DNA of 64,000 nt from positions 558,001-622,000 of the forward strand of contig NZ_JAAIXY010000003.1 in the NCBI RefSeq assembly GCF_010894455.1, read 5' to 3'. This DNA is from Myxococcus eversor. Lineage in GTDB: Bacteria; Myxococcota; Myxococcia; Myxococcales; Myxococcaceae. Position numbers and translations under genes: made by a program. The notes beneath the pieces are model-generated. The model was given only the letters and a program-made list of their open reading frames with translations, searched no databases and had not been told where the DNA came from. The first letter of the stretch is position 1. The number at the start of each line of letters is the position of its first letter. This document shows, piece by piece, positions 26,716 through 33,919 of the stretch.

Positions 26716-27104
26716 GCATCAGCGTCAGGGTGCATTCCAGAGGGACTTCTCAAGGTCCGCGTTGTCCTCACCCTGGACAACTTCGTCTTCCAGGTGTGCT
26801 CTCCCAGGTGCATCCGCACCACCTGACAGTCCCCATCCTCAGAGGGTGCTTCCAGGCCGAGCCAGTACGGCATGAGCGTCAGGGGAGCAGTTCGTCCATG
26901 GCTCAGGCCCATTCCTTGGAATGGTTGCACAGTCAATCATCCCTGCCAATCGCTGCCTTTTGAGAAGCTGGAAGGCCTCGGGCGCCATGCTATATATGTG
27001 GCGCAAAGAAAAGGCAGCCCTGAACGCCGCTTGCATCGAACCCTCATCAGGCTGAGGGTTCCGAGATGGGGCTGAATCGACTCACGACAAGAAGAGAGGC
27101 TCGA
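26716..27104. other. Intergenic region before the effector operon
   Basis: This 389-base stretch holds no convincing gene. It is locally less GC-rich than its surroundings, with TATATATG at 26991-26998. It probably carries the promoter of the operon starting at 27105. No recognisable sigma-54 element was found. Confidence 0.5.
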
Positions 27105-28154
27105 ATGAGCGTCGGCGGCGCAGCCGCGAACCTTACCCCTTTCGCATTAACAACCTGCTTCCAGTATGACATTGACGACACACAGAAGCTTGTTGTCTGC
27201 GTTGCAGGAAGGTTCCTTCTTCCACCACCGGGAGACTCCCGACCAGAGCCGCTCGCAATTCACGAGGAGCAGAGACCTCCTCCAATGGCCGATGTGCATT
27301 GGGGCAACCCCGCACATACCAGCGTGAGATATGCGGGACAAGGCGTCGTCCGCCGACAGGGAGCCGAGATCTACCTGCAAGGAAGTGCCTGGGCGGTCCG
27401 TGGCCCGGCCGTCGCTGTGCCTACCCGGATTCGCGTGGGGTCGTGTGAAAAGTCAGTCGAAGTGATTGGAGACCGCTTCTGGCGGCGAGGATTCCTGGGC
27501 CTGACCCCCAGCAGTCCCGCACCCTTCGAACAGATGCCGCTGCGCTATGAACGGGCATTTGGCGGTTCGATTCATGGCGACGACGGCGCGCTCGTCGCTC
27601 ATGAAGCGCGCAATCCCACGGGGCGAGGTTTCTATACGCGTGAGCGAATGTCGCTCGACAAACCGCTCCACAACCTGCGGAAGCCCGGGGAGCAGACTCC
27701 CGCGTGGGACACTCCAAGTCAGCCATGGGGGTACGGCCCCATCCCTCCTGCATGGCAACCGCGATTGGGGTTTGCTGGGACCTATGATTCGCGATGGATG
27801 GCCGAGCGGCTTCCTTTGTGGCCTCGGGACTTGGACCTCCGCTTCTTCCTGGCGGCCGCGCCTGGCATGTCGCTCCCGGCGCCGTTGCAGGGCGACGAGC
27901 CCGTCGCGCTCGAAGGCTTCTCACCAGACGGAGTGTTCCGATTCAACCTGCCCAGCTATCGAATTCTCTCGAAGAGCGAGTACACGGATCGTGTTGTACG
28001 AGGGGCGCTGGCACTCGACGGAGTGCTGTTCGAACCTGAAGAGGGGGTCGTCACGCTGTACTGGCGACGTGTCGTACCACTCGGCCACGGCCGGAAGGCC
28101 CACCTGCATACCTCCGTGCGACTTCTCGAGCCCTGGGAGGAAGGCCTCTCATGA
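27105..28154 (+). CDS. DUF2169 protein, type VI secretion-associated
   Basis: The protein has 349 residues from ATG 27105, with AGAGG 6 bases upstream. It matches the DUF2169 family: the N-terminal PFALTTCFQYD and VVCVAGRFLL strands, the WGNPAHTSVRYAG segment, MPLRYERAFGG, and the later PQ/RLGFAGTYDSRWMAERLPLWPRDLD and SLPAPLQGDEPVALEGF. DUF2169 proteins sit beside PAAR-like and effector genes in type VI secretion loci of many proteobacteria and are thought to be cargo adaptors or chaperones; this is inferred from context. It is the first gene of a five-gene operon and its stop overlaps the next start by ATGA. Confidence 0.88.
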   Translation: MSVGGAAANLTPFALTTCFQYDIDDTQKLVVCVAGRFLLPPPGDSRPEPLAIHEEQRPPPMADVHWGNPAHTSVRYAGQGVVRRQGAEIYLQGSAWAVRGPAVAVPTRIRVGSCEKSVEVIGDRFWRRGFLGLTPSSPAPFEQMPLRYERAFGGSIHGDDGALVAHEARNPTGRGFYTRERMSLDKPLHNLRKPGEQTPAWDTPSQPWGYGPIPPAWQPRLGFAGTYDSRWMAERLPLWPRDLDLRFFLAAAPGMSLPAPLQGDEPVALEGFSPDGVFRFNLPSYRILSKSEYTDRVVRGALALDGVLFEPEEGVVTLYWRRVVPLGHGRKAHLHTSVRLLEPWEEGLS

Positions 28155-29242
28155 GTCAGGGGAACCAGGGGTTGGCCACGTCCATTGCCGTGACATCCAT
28201 GGGGATATGTACGCCTCTTGGACTGTCGGCCGCGGCAACACATGCCGCGTTGCGGGCGAGACTGGTGTCGTTCTGGCTGACATCAAGCCAGGGGAATTCC
28301 ACGGACCCCATCCGCGTATCATCTCTTACGCTCCTTCAAGAGGACTTGCCCCGCTTCGAGCGGATGGCAGCCATGTCTGACTGGGCCTTGGAGGATTTGA
28401 AGCTGCCCGTCTCCCTGGGAGGCGGGACAAGAACGGCGCTGGCATTGGTGCTGCCAGAGGGCCGTGACGGGCCAGGGGTCCAAGTGGAGGAATTCGTGGC
28501 CCGGTGGCTGAACGAGCTTCGGAAGCGTCTACCAGCCGCGCGAGGACCCGTGCGTGTCTTCCAACAAGGCCGCAGTGGGTTCTTCTTCGCGATGGAGCAC
28601 GCAGCCTCCCTGCTGTCGAGGCGTGAGTGCCAAGAGGTCATCATCGGCGCCGTCGATTCCCTGTGCGCGCCAGAGATGCTCCGTCATCTTCAGCGCGAAG
28701 GTCGGGTCCTCCGGCCTGACGGCAACGACACGATTCCAGGTGAAGGCGCCGCGGTCGTACTGCTCGAACGGAGGCCTTCCCGGGAAGAGAAGGCTTCCGA
28801 AGTGCTCGGGTGGGTTCGTGGGGCCGTGACGGCGCAGGAGCCTCATTACTTTCTCCAGGAGGCGCCAAACTCGGGGCAGGCCTTGTCCTCGGTGTTCCGT
28901 CAATTGCGCGAACGCTGTCCTGAGCGTGCCGAACTCCTCTACACCTGCGAGACGGGCGAGACCTTCTGGGTCGCCGAGCTGTCCATGGCATATCTGAGGA
29001 ACATCCCCTTGATGCCAGAGCCCTTCGTTCGGACTCTCGCGGCCTCGTCCTTCGGAGACCTTGGCGCTGCCGCTGGGGGTGTCATGCTGGGAATGGGACT
29101 GCTCTCTCTCGCCCGTCTACGGCACCCGGCACCCGGCGCTCCTCCACATCTCCTGGTGTATGGCTCGGCGGACCACGGTCAGGTGGGCGGCTGCTTGATG
29201 CAAGCAGGCCCCATGAGTCGCAGGTTCACGGAACTCTCATGA
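28151..29242 (+). CDS. Ketosynthase-fold protein lacking the catalytic cysteine
   Basis: The protein has 363 residues. It resembles the thiolase fold of beta-ketoacyl synthases: VTSMGICTPLG near the start, GAVDSL and PGEGAAVVLLERR in the middle, and a glycine-rich SSFGDLGAAAGGVMLGMGLL near the end. In ketosynthases the nucleophile lies in a TACSSS-like turn; here the equivalent is QQGRSGFFFAMEHAA (residues 138-152) with no cysteine. It is therefore unlikely to condense acyl chains and is not part of a polyketide cluster. Similar genes occur in type VI effector modules next to DUF2169 and DUF4150 genes. It overlaps both neighbours by 4 bases, so it is probably a structural or chaperone subunit. 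Confidence 0.75.
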   Translation: MSQGNQGLATSIAVTSMGICTPLGLSAAATHAALRARLVSFWLTSSQGNSTDPIRVSSLTLLQEDLPRFERMAAMSDWALEDLKLPVSLGGGTRTALALVLPEGRDGPGVQVEEFVARWLNELRKRLPAARGPVRVFQQGRSGFFFAMEHAASLLSRRECQEVIIGAVDSLCAPEMLRHLQREGRVLRPDGNDTIPGEGAAVVLLERRPSREEKASEVLGWVRGAVTAQEPHYFLQEAPNSGQALSSVFRQLRERCPERAELLYTCETGETFWVAELSMAYLRNIPLMPEPFVRTLAASSFGDLGAAAGGVMLGMGLLSLARLRHPAPGAPPHLLVYGSADHGQVGGCLMQAGPMSRRFTELS

Positions 29243-30132
29243 CGAAGACCTTTGTCGACAAAAAGAGCGTCGTCCATGCCGGCGATGGTCTCCAGTTCGT
29301 CGCCATGGCGCCTGATGTCTGCAAGACTCCATCACCCGGAGGACCTGTCCCGGTTCCCTATCCCAATCTCGCGGTGTCAAGCGACCTCTCCCAAGGATCG
29401 AAGAGTGTTGAAATCGAGGGGAATGCCGTCGCGCTCGAGGACTCGTTCCTGAAGAAGAGCACAGGTGACGAAGGTGGCACGGCTGGGGGAGGGCTCGCAT
29501 CGAGCAAGATCCAAGGCAAGTTGACATGGTTGCTCTTCAGCATGTCGGTCAAGTTCGAGGGAAAAGGAGTCGTCCGATTCATGGACGACGGCATGCACAA
29601 TGGGAATGCTGGCAATACCCCTGGCAAGAACATGGGGTATCCCGGGCATGACGACAAGACTGGCGAGATTGTGTGCGACAACTGTGGCAAGCCACTGGCC
29701 AGCCCCGGGCATCCCCAATTGAAGGGCTCGACCGAGTCCTTTCGCAGTGCCGAGCAGGTCCGTGGGCGAACAACCGCGGCGGTGGTGGTGAAATGCAAGA
29801 AGGGCAGTTCGGCATTCAGCGGGGTCGCGGGAGATCTCCGCTCCTCGTTGACTCCAGACAACTTCGCCCAAAAGGCAGTCAACTTCAAGCACAAGACCCC
29901 CATCCCCTCCACAGGACCGGCGGACAGGAATCCCGCCGGGAACTGCGCCGAGCAGAAGGCCTTGTTCCAGGCGTTCGAGAAAGGGGCGTTTCCCGTGGGC
30001 ATGGGATGCGAGGCGAGCATGACGGTCCTGCGAGAGACCCAGAATGGGAAAAGCGCTGTTCCGTCGTGTGATACGTGTAAACGGGTTCTGACCTCGATGC
30101 TGTGCGAGAACGCGCCCAAGGGCCGGGGATGA
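29239..30132 (+). CDS. PAAR-like (DUF4150) protein with C-terminal deaminase-fold toxin
   Basis: The protein has 297 residues. Residues about 1-130 match DUF4150: PDVCKTPSPGGPVPVPYPN, VEIEGNAVALEDS, STGDEGGT and VKFEGKGVVRF. DUF4150 caps the spike of type VI systems and carries toxins at its C-terminus. A linker with a CDNC pair (147-150) follows. The last 130 residues show the order of a cytidine-deaminase-like fold: a strand TTAAVVVKC, then NCAEQKAL with Cys236 as zinc ligand and Glu238 as the catalytic acid, then VPSCDTC with Cys277 and Cys280 completing the zinc site. Polymorphic toxins of this superfamily deaminate DNA, RNA or nucleotides; the substrate here is unknown. It overlaps the next gene by ATGA. 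Confidence 0.8.
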   Translation: MTKTFVDKKSVVHAGDGLQFVAMAPDVCKTPSPGGPVPVPYPNLAVSSDLSQGSKSVEIEGNAVALEDSFLKKSTGDEGGTAGGGLASSKIQGKLTWLLFSMSVKFEGKGVVRFMDDGMHNGNAGNTPGKNMGYPGHDDKTGEIVCDNCGKPLASPGHPQLKGSTESFRSAEQVRGRTTAAVVVKCKKGSSAFSGVAGDLRSSLTPDNFAQKAVNFKHKTPIPSTGPADRNPAGNCAEQKALFQAFEKGAFPVGMGCEASMTVLRETQNGKSAVPSCDTCKRVLTSMLCENAPKGRG

Positions 30133-30938
30133 ATCGGATGGGGACGAACCAGCCTGTGACGGAGTGGACTCGCGAGATGGACGAGTTGATCCGCTATTGC
30201 GACCAGTATGCTCAAGGGTTCTCGCGGAAGCTCGTCGGAGCCAACGAGCACGACATCGCGCGTGTCGAGGAGAAGGTGGGTCGCCCGCTAGCGCCCGAGC
30301 ACAGAGCTTTTCTTTCGCGGATGGGACGGACTCCGACTGACAATCTGGGGGAGTTCCTCAAGAGCGTCGAGTTCGGGGTGGAGGCGATCGTCCGGTTCTA
30401 TTCGGAGCCCCCTGTGCCGGTGCCCCCGGATGCAACCTACGTATGGACCCTGGATTTCGACAACGAGATGTTCTTGCGGCTTCAAGAAGAGGCTGGGGCG
30501 CATCCCCTGATCGCGTACTCATGGTCAGTAGATTCAGAGACGGGAAGGTTCACGAACGACGCTCGACAAGAGCACATGATTGCCCGGTCTTTGTTTCAAT
30601 ATCTCTACCGAGAAGCCGTTCTCAGGATTCGTGTGGCCACGATGGGACACCATGCCGAGTTTCGAGCTCGAAGCCCTGGGGAGGGTCTGGGCGAAGGTGA
30701 TGCCGCGAGAAACGCGCGACGCAGTCGCTTCCGGACTGTCTCCGGGAATCTGGGCTGTCACCCGGTCCCCTACGTTGAGGGCAAGCAGGTCTTCTTCGAG
30801 CGACCCGGTGCAGTGCTGATGCTCTTCACGGAAGAAGTGGCGAGCGACAGCATCCACGTCCATGCCGATGACAGCCGAGAGTTCGCGAGACTCTGCGCCA
30901 TCGTGGATGACCACCTCGATGTCGAGCGGTGGTCTTGA
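30129..30938 (+). CDS. SUKH (SMI1/KNR4-like) immunity protein candidate
   Basis: The protein has 269 residues and starts inside the stop of the toxin gene (ATGA). The segment DIARVEEKVGRPLAPEHRAF (about residues 42-61) followed by LSRM is the typical SUKH opening helix and loop. The EFLKSVEFGVEAIVRFYSE region fits the next strand and helix. SUKH proteins are common immunity proteins against nuclease and deaminase toxins of contact-dependent systems. The protein is longer than a single SUKH domain (about 150 residues); the C-terminal 120 residues (from MGHHAEFRAR) have no recognised family and may be a second domain. Immunity is inferred from position and fold. Confidence 0.72.
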   Translation: MNRMGTNQPVTEWTREMDELIRYCDQYAQGFSRKLVGANEHDIARVEEKVGRPLAPEHRAFLSRMGRTPTDNLGEFLKSVEFGVEAIVRFYSEPPVPVPPDATYVWTLDFDNEMFLRLQEEAGAHPLIAYSWSVDSETGRFTNDARQEHMIARSLFQYLYREAVLRIRVATMGHHAEFRARSPGEGLGEGDAARNARRSRFRTVSGNLGCHPVPYVEGKQVFFERPGAVLMLFTEEVASDSIHVHADDSREFARLCAIVDDHLDVERWS

Positions 30939-30939
30939 G

Positions 30940-32175
30940 GTGCCTCGTCCTATCGCACATATCCTTGAACAGCATGTCGGGGAGGTCGCCTTCTTGTGGG
31001 AGCAGCGCCGGGACATCCTCACGGCGCCCCACTATCGACTGAAAGATTTGCTCAACTTCGACGAGCGGCTTCAGGCGAACCTGGAGGGCCTCTGCCTCGC
31101 GGGTGATGACGGGTGGGCTCTCTGCGAGGAGGCGCTCTCCGAAGCAGAAGACGCAGGAGTCGTTTTCGCTGCGACGGTGACGGCGCTCGTTCATCGCCAC
31201 ACGGAACGACTCGGTGCGCTTTTCGCTCGGGTAGACCAAACTCCCGCGATTTCATGCGCCGTGACGTCCGCCTTGGCGTGGGTACCATCTTCTGTCGCTC
31301 GTGGCCCTGCCCTGGAGTTGCTTAGCGCAGTGGAGCCCTCGTTGCGACGAATCGGAATTGCCGCTGCCGCGCGTCATCGGCTGGAGTGCGGTCGCTTGCT
31401 GGAGGCGTTGCTGGATGATGAGGCTCTCCTCGTACGTGCCCGTGCGTTGCGCGCGGTTGTCGAGTTGAAGCGCCGCGAGCTGCTTCCCACGATTGCCCAG
31501 CATCTTCGGGCGTCCGACGATGCGTGCCGATTCTGGGCGGCGACCTCGGCCGTCCTGTTGGGTGAGCGGTCCACGGCGCTCGAGTGTGTCGAGGCGTTCG
31601 CCGCCATTCCTGGCAACTATCAACAACTGGCGCTGCGCGTGTCGCTCCGGGCAACCGGGCTTGCGCGTGCTCGTGAGCAGGTACGGAAGCTGCGCGAAAA
31701 CTCGGCCCCGCGCCGCACGGTGGTGGAAGCGGTAGGGAGCGCTGGCGACATCGCGGAGTTGCCATGGCTGCTCAGCCTTGCCGAGGACCCGAAGTGGTGT
31801 CGGCCCGCGGCAGAGGCTGTCTCGCTCGTGACGGGAGTGAACCTTGAGAGGGAGGGACTGTCGGCCCAGCCTGCCAGGGGAGCGCGGGATGACGAGCCCG
31901 TTGACGACGAGGGCGAAGACGAGACGAAGCACCCTGATGCACATCTTCCGGTTCCGGATCCGGCGAAGTTGTCCCAGTGGTATCGCACGAACGAATCGCG
32001 GTTCGCGAAGCACACGAAGTACTTCATGGGACGACTCCTCTCCAGTGAAGGGTGCTTGGAGGTGATTCGTCTGGGGACTCAACGGCAGCGCATTGCCGCA
32101 TCCATTCAAGCGTGCTTGCTCGACTCGCGCGCGGGGCTCCTGGATTGGCGAGCGCCGGCCTGGCGTCAGACTTGA
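30940..32175 (+). CDS. TIGR02270-like helical-repeat protein of the effector operon
   Basis: The protein has 411 residues from GTG 30940, one base after the SUKH stop and preceded by GGTGG; ATG 30919, overlapping the SUKH gene, is an alternative. The N-terminus (ILEQHVGEVAFLWEQRRDIL, then YRLKDLLNFDERLQANLEGL) matches TIGR02270 proteins. Further on are HEAT-like units such as LLDDEALLVRARALRAVVEL and HLRASDDACRFWAATSAVLL. TIGR02270 genes recur in type VI-associated loci together with DUF2169 and DUF4150 genes, but their biochemical role is unknown. The acidic stretch DDEPVDDEGEDE separates the repeats from a short C-terminal domain. Confidence 0.75.
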   Translation: MPRPIAHILEQHVGEVAFLWEQRRDILTAPHYRLKDLLNFDERLQANLEGLCLAGDDGWALCEEALSEAEDAGVVFAATVTALVHRHTERLGALFARVDQTPAISCAVTSALAWVPSSVARGPALELLSAVEPSLRRIGIAAAARHRLECGRLLEALLDDEALLVRARALRAVVELKRRELLPTIAQHLRASDDACRFWAATSAVLLGERSTALECVEAFAAIPGNYQQLALRVSLRATGLARAREQVRKLRENSAPRRTVVEAVGSAGDIAELPWLLSLAEDPKWCRPAAEAVSLVTGVNLEREGLSAQPARGARDDEPVDDEGEDETKHPDAHLPVPDPAKLSQWYRTNESRFAKHTKYFMGRLLSSEGCLEVIRLGTQRQRIAASIQACLLDSRAGLLDWRAPAWRQT

Positions 32176-32220
32176 GTCAGTCTGTCGAGCGCTTGCGGCC
32201 ATGTACTGCGACTCGGTGTC

Positions 32221-33030
32221 TCAACAATCCGTTGCGGTACAGCCCTCGCGCACCAGCACGTGGCCCTTCTGGACACCGGGAGGGACGAGGTACAACGCCT
32301 CGCCCGCCTCCGCGCGGTCCAGCAGCGCGCTCAGTGCCGGCAGGTCCGTGACGGCGATGCGCCGCGTGGGCTCCAGAGACAGTCGACGCTCCATCGCCTC
32401 CGCCACACACGCCCCATCGGACAGGTCCGTCTCGTAGACGAAGGTCCGCTCGCCGTACTCGTGTCCTCCAGGCACACGCCCCACCAGTCGCAAGGGCCCC
32501 AGTCTCGCGTGGACACGAACACTCGGGTTGTCCCACTGCGCCACGCCGCGCAGCCGCGTCGCTCGCAGCATGCACAAGGTCAGTGCCTTCACCCAGGCGC
32601 CCGCGCCCGTCCCCGGCAGGAAGCTCAGCAGCGACACGCCGATGAACAACCCCGACGTCATCGACGGTGCCGCGTAGTACGCCGCGCCGATGGCCGGCGC
32701 CTCGTCCGCGAGCTCCAAGTGCGCGCGCAGCTCCGACTTCAACATCCGCGCGGGACAGCGCAGCAACCCAATCGCTCCCGGCATCAGGTACAGGTCCGAC
32801 AACACCCAACGCGGCACACCAATCCCCCTGAAGGCGAACTGGTTCAGCGCCAGGTATTGCTTCGCCAACTCCAGATTCCGCTCGGCGGGCAGATACGTCG
32901 CCGGCAACCCCAGCGGTGACAGGTCCATCGCCTCCGCGTGCTCCCCCGCCCCCAGCGCCATCAGCGACACGCCCGGATGCGCGGAGAAGAATGCCTCGGC
33001 CTGCCTCGCCAGTGCCTCGGTGTCACGCAT
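32221..33030 (-). CDS. Unknown protein paired with the pentein-fold enzyme
   Basis: The protein has 269 residues from ATG 33028-33030. It overlaps the stop of the upstream pentein-family gene by 8 bases, so the two are translated together. No signal peptide is present; the middle has a glycine/alanine-rich hydrophobic stretch (SGLFIGVSLLSFLPGTGAGA) that may be a membrane-associating or buried helix. No family was recognised. Its fixed overlap with an amidinotransferase/deiminase-like enzyme suggests a joint substrate or pathway. Confidence 0.65.
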   Translation of the reverse strand: MRDTEALARQAEAFFSAHPGVSLMALGAGEHAEAMDLSPLGLPATYLPAERNLELAKQYLALNQFAFRGIGVPRWVLSDLYLMPGAIGLLRCPARMLKSELRAHLELADEAPAIGAAYYAAPSMTSGLFIGVSLLSFLPGTGAGAWVKALTLCMLRATRLRGVAQWDNPSVRVHARLGPLRLVGRVPGGHEYGERTFVYETDLSDGACVAEAMERRLSLEPTRRIAVTDLPALSALLDRAEAGEALYLVPPGVQKGHVLVREGCTATDC

Positions 33031-33919
33031 CGGCTTCGATGTCCTTCGCCACGGCTGACAGCCTCGCCTCGTCCGGAATCCGCACCGCGCCGTCCTCCAC
33101 CCACGCGCGCGACACGAGGCAGCGAGAAGAACCCCCACCCTTCTCACACAGCTCGCTCATGTCGAGCGACACCACGCCCATCCCCAGCGCCTCCACCCGC
33201 GCCTTCACCGCCTCCGGCACCACGGAGGGCGCGAGCAAGTCCCGCCCCACCGGCAACCCGTTGGTGGCATAGCGACGAATCTCGTCCTCCGTCACCGTGA
33301 GCAACCGCTCCTCACCGAACCGCTCGAGCAGCCGCGCATGCGACTCCGCGGCGATGACCTCCGGACACACCAACATCCGGTCCACGGCGGGCAACGGCAG
33401 CAGCGCCATGTTGCCGTGGAACGCGGGCTCGCGGACCTGCACACGCACCACCTCGCCCGGAAGCCAACGTGACGCGGCCTCCAGCCCGTCCAACGTCGTG
33501 CGTCCGCCCCAGAACAGCAGCGTGGCCCCGTCGAAGTGCGCCACGTCTCCATGGGCCTCCCAGATGCCCACGTCCGGCTCCACCACCTCGAACCCCATGC
33601 GCCGCGCCAACGCGGCCCAGTGCTCCTTCTCCGCCTGACGGTGCGCGCTCATCATCCGAGGCAACACGAACCACGGCGCCGCACCCGAGCGCGCCACCAC
33701 CTGTCCGCACTCCGCCGCGTACGGCATGCCCGTCAGCAACTCCGACGGCGAAGACAGCGCCACCACCGTGCCGCCCCGTGCCTCGATGGCCCGCGCCAAC
33801 GTCAGCCACTCGCGCCGGGCCTTGGGCGCATCCACCTGCCCCGCCTCGCGACTGCGGAAGTTGTTCCGCCCGCGCAGCGCCCAGCCTCGCCCCGGGGGCG
33901 ACATGAGGAAGAGTTCCAT
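33023..33919 (-). CDS. Pentein-fold enzyme (arginine deiminase/amidinotransferase family)
   Basis: The protein has 298 residues from ATG 33917-33919, with GGAGG upstream. The catalytic set of guanidino-group-modifying enzymes is complete: Glu121 and Asp125 in GIWEAHGDVAHF, His169 in EPAFHGNMALL and the nucleophile Cys267 in GGGSSRCLV. Length fits dimethylarginine dimethylaminohydrolase or short amidinotransferases better than arginine deiminase (about 400). The substrate is not deducible. Its start codon shares two bases with the start codon of the divergent GTPase gene. It is coupled to the unknown gene at 32221-33030. Confidence 0.8.
   Translation of the reverse strand: MELFLMSPPGRGWALRGRNNFRSREAGQVDAPKARREWLTLARAIEARGGTVVALSSPSELLTGMPYAAECGQVVARSGAAPWFVLPRMMSAHRQAEKEHWAALARRMGFEVVEPDVGIWEAHGDVAHFDGATLLFWGGRTTLDGLEAASRWLPGEVVRVQVREPAFHGNMALLPLPAVDRMLVCPEVIAAESHARLLERFGEERLLTVTEDEIRRYATNGLPVGRDLLAPSVVPEAVKARVEALGMGVVSLDMSELCEKGGGSSRCLVSRAWVEDGAVRIPDEARLSAVAKDIEADA

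Noticed and set aside
26872-27075. Short frame of 67 codons in the gap before the effector operon
   Set aside because: No ribosome site, mixed codon use and no recognisable sequence.
28151-29242. Polyketide or fatty-acid synthase gene
   Set aside because: No active-site cysteine and no acyl carrier or acyltransferase genes nearby; the context is a toxin operon.
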